From Acidimicrobiales bacterium AG-414-N20 (lineage in GTDB: Bacteria > Actinomycetota > Acidimicrobiia > Acidimicrobiales > MedAcidi-G1), in NCBI GenBank assembly GCA_003214465.1, contig QCLO01000006.1:22726-86725 (forward strand): a stretch of DNA of 64,000 bases. Reading direction: 5' to 3'. This document shows, piece after piece, positions 8,545 through 17,131 of the stretch (the stretch's first letter is position 1; the number at the start of each line of letters is the position of its first letter). The position numbers and the translations under genes were made by a program. Below the pieces are notes generated by a model. It saw only the letters and a list, made by a program, of their open reading frames with translations. It was not told where the DNA came from and did not search any database.

Positions 8545-9714
8545 TTAATCCTTTAAAGAGAGAAGTTTCTCAACTGCATGATCTAACACCTCGGGTCTCT
8601 TACAGTATGCAAATCGTACAAGTGGTTTTCCTATGGTCTTGTTGTCATAAAAAACCTCATTAGGTACTGCAACCACCCCACAACGATTAGGCAAATCCCA
8701 ACAAAATTCAATGCCGTCTTCATCTCCTAAAGGTCTTATATCCACAGTTGCGTAATATGTCCCAGATGGCCTAAAAACTTCAAATCCAGCTTTTTCTAAA
8801 CCTTCACATAGGATGTCTCGCTTGTTTGCCATATCAAGTGCGAGATTCATATAGTAACTTTCGTCTAACTTTAGAGCTTCTGCAATTGCATGTTGAAAAG
8901 GCGCCCCATTTACATAAGTCAAAAATTGTTTTGCGATTCGAACTGCGGATAAAAGTTCGGAGGGACCATGAGCCCAGCCGATTTTCCAACCGGTAAAGCC
9001 GAAAGTTTTCGCTGCTGAAGAAATTGTAAGAGTTCGTTCACTCATACCTGGAAAAGTCGAAATAGGTATGTGAGATTGCCCATCAAAAACTAAATGTTCA
9101 TAAACTTCGTCGGTAACTACTAGAAGATCTTTCTCGATAGCTAGTTTTGCTATCTGCGAGAGCTCCTGTTGATTAAATACTTTTCCTGTCGGGTTATGTG
9201 GGGAATTAAGAAGAATCAATCTTGTATTTGAGTTAACTTTTGACGCAAGCTCTTCGAAGTCAAATGAATAGTCTGGAGTTTTGAGAGTCACTACACGACG
9301 TTTTCCACCTGCCATAGCAATAGCCGCCGCATAAACATCAAAATAGGGCTCAAAAGTAATCACTTCTTGTCCTGGTTCGACCAAAGCTATTAAAGACGCT
9401 GCTAAAGCTTCCGAAGCTCCAGCAGTAATCAGTACTTGAGTCTCTGGATCAACTTCAATTCCATAAAACCTCTTTTGATGTTCTGAAACAGCAACGCGTA
9501 AAGATTCAATCCCTAATCCCGGTGGATACTGATTGTGACCATCTCTAATTGCTTTAATTGCAGCTTCTGCTACCTGATTAGGCCCATCGGTGTCCGGAAA
9601 ACCTTGTCCCAGATTTATTGAATCTGTTCGCGCAGCTAAAGCTGACATCTCTGCAAAAATAGTTGTTCCAAAGTCTTGCAATCTTTCTGCCAGATATGGA
9701 TTTTTTGCAGTCAT
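8545..9714 (-). CDS. class I/II pyridoxal-phosphate aminotransferase
   Basis: Fold-type I aminotransferase of 389 residues. The PLP lysine is Lys236 in SAAKTFGFTGWKIGW, the asparagine/proline block LLNSPHNPTGKVF and the VTDEVYEH aspartate are present, and an arginine in LVRFAYCK near the C terminus should bind the substrate carboxylate. The family includes glutamine/methionine/kynurenine transaminases and N-succinyldiaminopimelate aminotransferase. The neighbouring omega-amidase favours a glutamine transaminase, possibly for methionine salvage. Kynurenine transamination is another option because a kynureninase lies 5 kb away. The family is sure; the substrate is not. Confidence 0.87.
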   Translation of the reverse strand: MTAKNPYLAERLQDFGTTIFAEMSALAARTDSINLGQGFPDTDGPNQVAEAAIKAIRDGHNQYPPGLGIESLRVAVSEHQKRFYGIEVDPETQVLITAGASEALAASLIALVEPGQEVITFEPYFDVYAAAIAMAGGKRRVVTLKTPDYSFDFEELASKVNSNTRLILLNSPHNPTGKVFNQQELSQIAKLAIEKDLLVVTDEVYEHLVFDGQSHIPISTFPGMSERTLTISSAAKTFGFTGWKIGWAHGPSELLSAVRIAKQFLTYVNGAPFQHAIAEALKLDESYYMNLALDMANKRDILCEGLEKAGFEVFRPSGTYYATVDIRPLGDEDGIEFCWDLPNRCGVVAVPNEVFYDNKTIGKPLVRFAYCKRPEVLDHAVEKLLSLKD

Positions 9715-9730
9715 TACTTTTTAAACCAGT

Positions 9731-12037
9731 TCAAGCTCTTACCTCTGATTTATCCGAAATAGCAGACCAAATCTTCTGAGGCGTTAACGGCATATCTAGA
9801 TGGTCAACACCAAGATAGGAGATTGCGTCTACCACAGCGTTTTGCGTAGCAGCAGTAGAACCAATAGTTCCAGATTCTCCTATACCTTTTGCTCCTATGG
9901 AATTCAGCGGGGTGGGAGTTTCCATTGATATGCGATCAAAACTCGGGACCTCCATAGCTGATATAGCTGTGTAATCCATCAAATTGGCTGTTTGGGGATT
10001 TCCATCATTATCGTATAAAACTTCCTCTAAAAGAGCTTGAGCTACCCCTTGCGCTAAACCTCCATGAACTTGACCTGTTGCTAATAAAGGATTGACTATT
10101 TTCCCAGCATCATCAACTGCTACGATCCTCTTTATTTTTGCTTCGCCGGTTTCAATATCTACTTCTGCTATAACAATGTGGGCACCAAATGGAAATGTTG
10201 CGCCTTCCTGTAAGAAATCGGACTTGCCTATTAATTGCTTTTGATCTGCTTTAGGACTTGAAGCTAATTCGCCCCATGAAACTGACACTGCTGGTGTTCC
10301 GACTACATGAAAGTTGCCAGATTCTTTGTTGAGAACAATGTCTTCCTCTGATGCTTCTAAAAGATCTGCTACGACTTTACGAGCAGCGTCAACCAGTTTT
10401 TCGGACGCGTCAGCCATAGAAGATCCTGATACCTGAACCGATCTTGAACCCCCAGTCATCTCACCAGATGGAACCACGTCAGTATCGCCATAAATTACCT
10501 CTACTTTTTCCATAGGCACACCAAGACGATCAGCAACAAGCATTGCCCACGTAGTTACATGCCCTGTTCCAATTGGAGTGCTTCCCGTTGTAGCTCGAAA
10601 AGTGCCGTCATCTTTAAGTTCAACTAAACCAAATTCACTGCCGCCGCCGCCAGCGGTAACTTCTACGTACGTGGAAATACCAATTCCCAACTGCAATCTT
10701 TCATTTTCTTCGCGTCTGCGACTTTGTTCGTTTCTAAGAGCTTCGTAATCAATAGCCCCAAGAGCCTCGTCTAAAGCTTTTTTATAATCACCTGAGTCGT
10801 AAACAGTTCCTGTTGAGTTTTTAAACGGGAATTCATCGGGACTGGGGAAATTTAACCTTCGCACTTCGGCTGGATCCATCGCTATTTCTCTTGCAAATAA
10901 ATCCACGGTTCTTTCAATCACTGAAGTAGCTTCCGGGCGTCCCGCTCCTCGATATGCGCAAACTGGAGCTGTTGTCGTAGCAACAGAACGTGAAGAGAAT
11001 TCAACATTAGGAATTCTGTACACCCCGCTTGCCATCATTAGGGTGGATCCAGGTAGAACGGCTCCCCATTTCGGATAAGCACCACTGTCTTGAATCACTT
11101 CGAGGCTGTAATGAGTAATTTCACCATTAAGATTTCCGCCCATTTTAACTTTTTGCTTTTGCGCTCTTCCATGTGCAAAACCAGTTAAATTTTCTGTTCT
11201 ACTTTCCATCCAACGAACAGGTTTTTCGTGCATTCGAGATAAATGGGCGATAATTATTTCCTCTTCTGAGGCAAGTCCTTTAGCTCCAAAACCTCCTCCT
11301 ATGTCAGTAATAATTACCCTTACATCTTTTATTTCCATTTCAAGTGCTTGAGCAACTGAATCTCGATAGTCATGGGCTCCTTGATTACTAGCCCAGCATG
11401 TGAGTCGACCATTTTCAAAAGATGCAAGTGTGACTCTCGGTTCGATCGAAACGGCTGCGACTTTAGAGTTAATGATTTCCGCTTCTACAACAACTTCGCA
11501 ATCAGAAAAATCTATTGGTTTTCTTCTGGGTATCTCTGTAACTATGTTGCTGTCTAAATTTGGGAAAAGTAAAACTTCACCGGCGACTGCTTCTTCAAGA
11601 TCTACCAATGCTGATAAAGGTTCTATATCTACCCAAATGTTCTCAGCAGCATCTGCTGCTAAATACTCGTTTTCTGCCAGAACTACCGCTACTGGTTCTC
11701 CAACGAAACGTACTTTTTCACGGGCAAGATACGGTCTTGTCATCTCAGCCTCATAAGCATTTAATATGACGGCCCTATCCGCCAAATCAAGATTCTCAGC
11801 GGTGTAAATCGCAAAAACTCCAGGCATCTTCTCTGCTTCACTTGTTTCCACTGAAATTATTTCACCGTGCGAAACATTTGATCTTACAAAATGCGCATGT
11901 AAGGCGCCTTCCATTGGGACATTAGCTACATATCCGCCTTTACCTCGTAGAAGATTTAGATCTTCACGACGCGGCACAGCATTCCCCAGTAAAGACGTTC
12001 CCCCAGTTCCGTATTCATCTGACCCGTTGCTACTCAT
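9731..12037 (-). CDS. xanthine dehydrogenase/CO dehydrogenase-type molybdopterin large subunit
   Basis: Large, molybdenum-cofactor-binding subunit of the xanthine oxidase family, 768 residues. GGGFGAKG and AYRGAGRPE (Arg363) are the cofactor-binding loops and the GIGESG near the C terminus carries the catalytic Glu721. The CO dehydrogenase form I signature AYxCSFR is absent; the loop reads AYRGAGR, so this is a form II-like or aldehyde/heterocycle hydroxylase. No 2Fe-2S small subunit or FAD medium subunit lies next to it, which is unusual because the three are normally adjacent. Its ATG overlaps the stop of the upstream acyl-CoA dehydrogenase by 4 bases. The molybdate transporter at 23-26 kb would serve it. 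Confidence 0.85.
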   Translation of the reverse strand: MSSNGSDEYGTGGTSLLGNAVPRREDLNLLRGKGGYVANVPMEGALHAHFVRSNVSHGEIISVETSEAEKMPGVFAIYTAENLDLADRAVILNAYEAEMTRPYLAREKVRFVGEPVAVVLAENEYLAADAAENIWVDIEPLSALVDLEEAVAGEVLLFPNLDSNIVTEIPRRKPIDFSDCEVVVEAEIINSKVAAVSIEPRVTLASFENGRLTCWASNQGAHDYRDSVAQALEMEIKDVRVIITDIGGGFGAKGLASEEEIIIAHLSRMHEKPVRWMESRTENLTGFAHGRAQKQKVKMGGNLNGEITHYSLEVIQDSGAYPKWGAVLPGSTLMMASGVYRIPNVEFSSRSVATTTAPVCAYRGAGRPEATSVIERTVDLFAREIAMDPAEVRRLNFPSPDEFPFKNSTGTVYDSGDYKKALDEALGAIDYEALRNEQSRRREENERLQLGIGISTYVEVTAGGGGSEFGLVELKDDGTFRATTGSTPIGTGHVTTWAMLVADRLGVPMEKVEVIYGDTDVVPSGEMTGGSRSVQVSGSSMADASEKLVDAARKVVADLLEASEEDIVLNKESGNFHVVGTPAVSVSWGELASSPKADQKQLIGKSDFLQEGATFPFGAHIVIAEVDIETGEAKIKRIVAVDDAGKIVNPLLATGQVHGGLAQGVAQALLEEVLYDNDGNPQTANLMDYTAISAMEVPSFDRISMETPTPLNSIGAKGIGESGTIGSTAATQNAVVDAISYLGVDHLDMPLTPQKIWSAISDKSEVRA

Positions 12038-13191
12038 TCAGCCGGGTACCTTTCTAGAAGTTTCCTAGCAATTACCATTTTCTGAATCTCACTTGTCCCT
12101 TCTCCAATAATCATTAACGGGGTGTCGCGCAAGTAACGCTCCACTGGAAACTCAGTTGTATATCCATTACCGCCATGAATCCTCATGGAAGACATAGCAA
12201 TCTCAAAAGCTGCTTCGGAAGCAAAAAACTTCGCCATCCCTGCTTCCATATCAACCCTCTCTCCGGCATCTGCACGTCTTGCCGCATCAAAAGTCATCAA
12301 ACGGGATGCTTGAAGCTTTGTTGCCATTTCAGCCAGCATGAATTGAACAGCTTGATGCTCAAAAATTGGTCGGCCAAAGGTTTCGCGTTGTTGAGCGTAT
12401 TTCATTGCTGAATCAAAAGCTGCTTGCGCTACTCCTACAGCCCTTGCAGCTATATTTATTCGTCCCAATTCCAAAGCTGAGAGTGCGTACCTTCTACCGT
12501 TACCTATGCCGTCTTCGCCTCCCAATACGTTTTCAGAAGGAACCCTGTGATCCACGTAGGACATTTCAACTGTTTCTAATCCCCTGTACCCAAGTTTGTC
12601 TATTTTTTTTGAAACTGTAATTCCTTCAAAATTTTCACCAGGTTCTTTTTCAACCAAAAAGCAAGTGATTCGATCGTCTGGAGTTCTGGCTAAAAGCATT
12701 ACTAGAGATGCGCGCGTTCCGTTCGTAACCCACATTTTTGTTCCATTGATTACCCATTCATCTCCATCTTTTTCAGCTTTGCAACGAAGCGATCCTGTAT
12801 CGCTACCGGCGTCAGGTTCTGATAGAGAAAAGGCCGCTCGAAAAGAACCGTCGCACATCCGAGGTAAGAACTTTTCTTTTTGCTCTTCCGTTCCGTATCT
12901 GTCGATCATGGTCACACCTATTTTGTGTGTATTCAAGATTCCAGCTAATGACATGAAACCACGCGATAGTTCTTCGACTATGCGGGCGTAAGTTGTGATG
13001 TCTATTCCAAGGCCACCGTACTTTTCATCGATTGTGGATCCGAAAAGTCCAAAATCGCACATCTGTTCAAACATTTCTTGAGGAAACTCATCATTAAGTT
13101 CGAATTCAGCAACATTTGGGATTACATCGCGATCAACCCAATCCTTTATCGTTGAAACAAGTTCATCAGCTAGTGCTTGATCTGTAGCCAT
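12034..13191 (-). CDS. acyl-CoA dehydrogenase
   Basis: Flavin-dependent acyl-CoA dehydrogenase of 385 residues with all domains. FSLSEPDAGSD and the WVTNGTRAS region form the FAD-binding middle barrel. The C-terminal helical domain ends in RIHGGNGYTTEFPVERYLRD, then IGEGTSEIQ, where the Glu occupies the catalytic-base position of medium-chain acyl-CoA dehydrogenase. It is probably active with a short or medium acyl chain, passing electrons to ETF. It is the first gene of a minus-strand run, and its ATGA overlap with the molybdenum enzyme implies coupled translation. It faces the amidohydrolase gene across a 177-base divergent promoter region. Confidence 0.9.
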   Translation of the reverse strand: MATDQALADELVSTIKDWVDRDVIPNVAEFELNDEFPQEMFEQMCDFGLFGSTIDEKYGGLGIDITTYARIVEELSRGFMSLAGILNTHKIGVTMIDRYGTEEQKEKFLPRMCDGSFRAAFSLSEPDAGSDTGSLRCKAEKDGDEWVINGTKMWVTNGTRASLVMLLARTPDDRITCFLVEKEPGENFEGITVSKKIDKLGYRGLETVEMSYVDHRVPSENVLGGEDGIGNGRRYALSALELGRINIAARAVGVAQAAFDSAMKYAQQRETFGRPIFEHQAVQFMLAEMATKLQASRLMTFDAARRADAGERVDMEAGMAKFFASEAAFEIAMSSMRIHGGNGYTTEFPVERYLRDTPLMIIGEGTSEIQKMVIARKLLERYPAE

Positions 13192-13368
13192 CTTTTCTCA
13201 CTCTTCTAGACTTAAAGGGTTTTATCACTTAAATTACGTTTTTTCTTATTTTGATCGTATCGTCAGGTAACTTTTCTGGCGGTTCTATTTGTCTTATGAT
13301 TACATCTAATAGGAAATAACCCAAAAACGGCGATACGGTCGAAGTTGGTCTACTTAACAGGAGCTTAG

Positions 13369-14580
13369 GTGACAAAGATTCCTCGAATAATTTCAGTTGA
13401 TGATCATGTGGTTGAACCGCCAGATCTTTGGACTAGTCGCTTACCTTCCAAATATGCAGATAGGTGCCCACGTGTTGAACGTGATTCTGCGGTATTCAAC
13501 TTTGAAGGTGGTGTTTTTTCTTATGAAAAGGGAGTTAAAAATGGCTCTCCATGCGACTGGTGGTTATATGACGATTTGATATATCCGTTTCCTAAACTTT
13601 CCGCTGCGGTGGGTTTTGAAAATCTTGATGTTGAGCCAGTTACTTTTGATGAAATTAGACCGGGTAGCTGGAAGCAGGCCGACAGGCTGGCTGATATGGA
13701 TGCAAACCACGTTGACGTTTCAATATGTTTTCCCAATGTTCTTCCACGGTTTTGCGGTCAAACTTTTCTTGAGCGAGAAGATAAAGATCTGGCTTTACTT
13801 TGCGTAAAGGCTTATAACGACTGGATGATAGATGAGTGGTGCGAAGGTGAAGGAAAAGGTCGTCTGATACCACTTACCCTTATACCACTCTGGGACCCAG
13901 TCGCCGCCGCCGAAGAAGTTCATAGATGTGCAAATAAGGGATCTTTTGCTGTTGCATTTTCAGAAAATCCTTACCATCTAGGTTTACCATCTGTACACGA
14001 CGCTGATCATTTTTGGGATCCTTTCTTCACTGCATGCCAAGAAACTGAAACTGTGATCTGCATGCACATAGGATCTTCTTCAAAAATGCCGTCGACTTCT
14101 CCAGATGCTCCTTTTTCAGTTTCTTCGACCATAACTTTCGCAAATGCAATGGGATCCATGTGCGACTACATACTTTCAGGAATTTTTGTTCGATTTCCTA
14201 AACTCCGGATTGCGTACGCAGAAGGACAAGTTGGATGGATGCCATACGTAGTTGAACGAATGGACAAAATTTGGGAAGAAAGAGGAGACGCTAGTTTTGG
14301 AATAGATCTTCCAAATCCACCTAGTTCTTATATAAATAACCACATTTGGGGTTGTATTTTCGACGATGAGATCGGTTTAAAGAATCGGGACATAATCGGA
14401 ATGAACCAAATCTGTTTTGAAGTCGACTTCCCCCATGCAGATACAACTTTCCCAAACACGTTGAAAGTGGCAACAAAAATTTGTGAAGAAGCAGGACTCT
14501 CGGAGGATGAAATATACCGGCTTATGCGGGGTAACGCTATTGACTGCTTCGGACTTGAACGTTTCGGGATAACAGTTTAA
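13369..14580 (+). CDS. amidohydrolase-family metal-dependent hydrolase (ACMSD-like fold)
   Basis: Amidohydrolase-2 TIM-barrel protein of 403 residues. The N-terminal IISVDDHVVEPPDLW matches a large marine and actinobacterial subgroup, where DDH takes the place of the usual HxH metal pair. Other likely ligands or acids are in CMHIGSS and the VDFPHADTTFP segment near the C terminus. YAEGQVGWMPYVVERMD is the hallmark late helix. Relatives include decarboxylases such as aminocarboxymuconate-semialdehyde decarboxylase, but most are uncharacterised. The start is GTG with a good AGGAG about 5 bases upstream. It is convergent with the kynureninase gene. Decarboxylase versus hydrolase activity cannot be decided here. 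Confidence 0.78.
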   Translation: MTKIPRIISVDDHVVEPPDLWTSRLPSKYADRCPRVERDSAVFNFEGGVFSYEKGVKNGSPCDWWLYDDLIYPFPKLSAAVGFENLDVEPVTFDEIRPGSWKQADRLADMDANHVDVSICFPNVLPRFCGQTFLEREDKDLALLCVKAYNDWMIDEWCEGEGKGRLIPLTLIPLWDPVAAAEEVHRCANKGSFAVAFSENPYHLGLPSVHDADHFWDPFFTACQETETVICMHIGSSSKMPSTSPDAPFSVSSTITFANAMGSMCDYILSGIFVRFPKLRIAYAEGQVGWMPYVVERMDKIWEERGDASFGIDLPNPPSSYINNHIWGCIFDDEIGLKNRDIIGMNQICFEVDFPHADTTFPNTLKVATKICEEAGLSEDEIYRLMRGNAIDCFGLERFGITV

Positions 14581-14599
14581 ATAGAACTCTCAGTTGAAG

Positions 14600-15886
14600 T
14601 CATGGAACAACTGGCGTTGCATCTCTCCAACGATCTATCCCACCGCCATAAATAACTTCCTTTACTCTTTCTATGCTTTCTTCAATTTCTCCGAAAGTGT
14701 TATAAAGAGGAGCAAAACCAAACCTAACTAAATCTGGTGGACGGACATCTGGGATTGTCGATTGTTCATTAATTAATGCTTGTCCTATTGCCAAAGCTGA
14801 ATCATGAGAAAAAGATAAGTGAGAGCCACGGTTCTTGTGCTTTAGAGGTGATGAAACAGAAAACCCCAAAGGTAAAAGTTCTTTTTCAGCTTTGAATAAA
14901 AATCTTTCGGAAAGAGCAACCGACTTGGAGCGTATGTTTTGGACTCCCGCTTCAATTACCAAATCAATGCCTGGCTCTATAAGTAAAGTTGACACTAAAG
15001 GTGGTGTACCTGTTAAGAACCTGCGATTATCATTTTGTGGTTGAGAATAAGGATCAAATCCAAATGGGTCTTCACTTCCATACCAACCTGCTATGGGATT
15101 TATCAAATCGTGGCAATTTTCTGAAATATAAATAAAAGCGGGTGATCCTGGTCCACCATTTAAATACTTATATGTGCATCCAATAGCTAGATCAATTTCA
15201 TCTTTTCTTAGATCTATTGGAACCACTCCTACCGAGTGCGAGAGATCCCAAAGAACTTTAGATCCTACCTGATGAGCCTTTTCAGTAACTGTTGATAAAT
15301 CCCAACAACACCCGGATCGATAGGCGACTTGACTTAGTGACACTAAAGCAACAGTTTCATCAATCGCCTCTAAAAGCTCTTCAACAGGGGCTTCCAAACC
15401 ATTGCTTTCTATCACTACTACCTTGTGATCTTTACTGACCATTGATGCAGCTGCCTTCAAAGCCTGAATATCGGAGGGGAAATTTTGGTCATCTGTAAGA
15501 ATGATGGAACGTGTTGGATTTGAAAAAAGTACTGAAACTGCGGCTTTAAATAAACAGACAGTTGTTGAGTCAGCTAATACTACTTCTCCTTGTTTTGCTC
15601 CGACCACTGATCCAACCTTGTCTCCGATTCGAACTGTGTCTTCTAACCACTTTTCGTTCCATGAGCGTATTAGACGACTACCCCATTGCTCGGAGACTAT
15701 TTCTTGAGCAAGGTCTTTGGTTTTTTTTGGAAGTCGACCTAAAGAATTTCCATCTAAATAAATTAAGTTTGGATCTTCGATCACGAACTTTGAGCGGAAG
15801 TTCGCTAGTTGATCAGCATTATCTAGTTCATTGGAAGTTGTTTGATTGAATTGTATTTTTTCAGAAGGAGCATCAAAGTCAGTCAC
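14600..15886 (-). CDS. kynU: kynureninase
   Basis: PLP enzyme that splits kynurenine (or 3-hydroxykynurenine) into anthranilate (or 3-hydroxyanthranilate) and alanine. Visible are YLDGNSLGRLP near the N terminus, DSTTVCLFK (phosphate-binding), DLSHSVG, and the PLP lysine in CTYKYLNGGPGSPAF (Lys240). The C-terminal DVRPPDLVRFGFAPLYNT is typical. A TTG at 15904 is in frame, but the GTG at 15886 has AAGGA at the right distance and overlaps the stop of the upstream gene by 8 bases, so I start there (428 aa). It is the last gene of the minus-strand operon 19092-14600. No tryptophan dioxygenase or formamidase lies in the window. Confidence 0.9.
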   Translation of the reverse strand: MTDFDAPSEKIQFNQTTSNELDNADQLANFRSKFVIEDPNLIYLDGNSLGRLPKKTKDLAQEIVSEQWGSRLIRSWNEKWLEDTVRIGDKVGSVVGAKQGEVVLADSTTVCLFKAAVSVLFSNPTRSIILTDDQNFPSDIQALKAAASMVSKDHKVVVIESNGLEAPVEELLEAIDETVALVSLSQVAYRSGCCWDLSTVTEKAHQVGSKVLWDLSHSVGVVPIDLRKDEIDLAIGCTYKYLNGGPGSPAFIYISENCHDLINPIAGWYGSEDPFGFDPYSQPQNDNRRFLTGTPPLVSTLLIEPGIDLVIEAGVQNIRSKSVALSERFLFKAEKELLPLGFSVSSPLKHKNRGSHLSFSHDSALAIGQALINEQSTIPDVRPPDLVRFGFAPLYNTFGEIEESIERVKEVIYGGGIDRWRDATPVVP

Positions 15887-16547
15887 CAGATTTTTCCTTG
15901 TCAATTATTTCTTGCATTCGTCTTTCAGTATGTTCCTGGCTCAAGCTTTGATGATCACCTTCTATCTCTTCTAGAGGATGATTCTCATCATCATCAAATT
16001 CAAGCTGTAATGCTCTAGAAATAATCCCATGCATTCCATATGTAGCAACTATGTATGTAAGTTCAAGAATTTCTTCATCTGATAAATGTTCTGTAAGTGT
16101 CTGAAAAATTTCATCTGTTACTAAGCCATTATTGATTGCTAGACAGTCCGTATATGCAAGAACTGCTCTTTCAATTTCATTGAAACACTCAGATTCTTCC
16201 CACTTCGGAATCGCTTCGATTTTTTCTTCGCTTATTCCAACGGTTCGGCAAGATTTACAGTGCTGTGAAAAAACAAAACGGCTCCCAACGTCCCACCCAA
16301 CACGAGTTTGTCCAAGTTCTCGTAGTTGTGGATCTAATTTTCGCTCTGGCGATCTGTATAAAGCTAAACCTGCAACTGCGTGATCGAAAACTTCGGGCAC
16401 CAAAGCAAACGTGGGCCACCAATCCCCTGGACTTCCAGTATCGGTACCGGGTTCAACTGTTGGGTCTCTGTCTCCAAATATGAGTTGAAATATAGTTTCA
16501 GCTGCCGGGTGTAAATCTGAGCGACTAACCTGTCGGATTCTAGACAT
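15879..16547 (-). CDS. carboxymuconolactone decarboxylase/AhpD-like protein
   Basis: All-helical CMD/AhpD-like protein of 222 residues. The redox or proton-relay motif HCKSC lies near residue 95, preceded by LGQTRVGWDVGSRFVFSQ, as in the DUF/CMD group that carries a CxxC. YGMHGIISRAL in the second half is the other conserved helix. Members range from gamma-carboxymuconolactone decarboxylase to alkylhydroperoxidases. Its stop overlaps the kynureninase start, and a VOC dioxygenase-like gene lies just upstream, so it may handle a ring-cleavage product or a peroxide. The C-terminal tail is highly acidic, then polar, and is probably disordered. Confidence 0.8.
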   Translation of the reverse strand: MSRIRQVSRSDLHPAAETIFQLIFGDRDPTVEPGTDTGSPGDWWPTFALVPEVFDHAVAGLALYRSPERKLDPQLRELGQTRVGWDVGSRFVFSQHCKSCRTVGISEEKIEAIPKWEESECFNEIERAVLAYTDCLAINNGLVTDEIFQTLTEHLSDEEILELTYIVATYGMHGIISRALQLEFDDDENHPLEEIEGDHQSLSQEHTERRMQEIIDKEKSGD

Positions 16548-16556
16548 TCGACTTCC

Positions 16557-17126
16557 CTATGTGTCTTTGGGTTCGGGAAAGAGACTGAATCCTCTGAGCC
16601 CTTCTATATCTAAAGGTTTAATGAACGTTGAGTAGTCGGTGTCATCTGTTGAGCTGAGACGTGCTGCTGCGGTTTCAGGGTCAACCCCAAATTCGCCTGT
16701 ATCTCTGCAAAACTCAACCATTATTCCATTTGGGTCTATGTAATAAAGCGAGTGACACCATCCGTGATCCACTTCCATCAAAGGAACAATTTCCTCTGCA
16801 GCTAACCGTTCTCGCACCTTTTCAGTTCTTTCTTCATCAGAAGCGAAAGCTAGGTGATTAACCCAAACGGGAAGACCATTGCCTATAGACACTTCGGAAC
16901 TCCAATCAGGATTCTCTCCTACCCCTGAAACCTCAAAAAAAGCTATGCACGAGCCATCTCCAGTATCGAAAAACAAATGACGGAAGAATCCATCTGGAGC
17001 ATTTTTTACCTCAGTGTGAACTAAAGGCATTCCTAATAAATCTTCATAAAAATGCCGGGTTTCTTCACTGTTTCTGCACGCGTAAACGACGTGGTGGAAT
17101 CCTTTATTTCTGGTTTTTTTTGTCAT
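16557..17126 (-). CDS. VOC-family protein, catechol 2,3-dioxygenase/glyoxalase-like
   Basis: Vicinal-oxygen-chelate protein of 189 residues with two beta-alpha-beta modules. Candidate metal ligands are the histidine of GFHHVVYACRN, the histidine of VNHLAFAS and the glutamate of MVEFCRDTG, the His-His-Glu set expected for an extradiol dioxygenase or glyoxalase-like fold. HFYEDLLGMPLV is the usual first helix. Between kynU/AhpD-like and SDR/acyl-CoA dehydrogenase genes it could act on a catechol or aminophenol produced from kynurenine, but the VOC fold supports many reactions. It starts at an ATG 6 bases from the stop of the upstream SDR. Confidence 0.8.
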   Translation of the reverse strand: MTKKTRNKGFHHVVYACRNSEETRHFYEDLLGMPLVHTEVKNAPDGFFRHLFFDTGDGSCIAFFEVSGVGENPDWSSEVSIGNGLPVWVNHLAFASDEERTEKVRERLAAEEIVPLMEVDHGWCHSLYYIDPNGIMVEFCRDTGEFGVDPETAAARLSSTDDTDYSTFIKPLDIEGLRGFSLFPEPKDT

Positions 17127-17131
17127 TTAAA

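Noticed and set aside
9731..12037. Form I CO dehydrogenase (CoxL)
   Set aside because: The active-site loop lacks AYxCSFR and there are no coxM or coxS genes beside it.
13369..14580. Specific assignment of the amidohydrolase as ACMSD in a kynurenine pathway
   Set aside because: The N-terminal motif (DDH) differs from the HxH of ACMSD, and the family is too broad. Only a general amidohydrolase call is supported.
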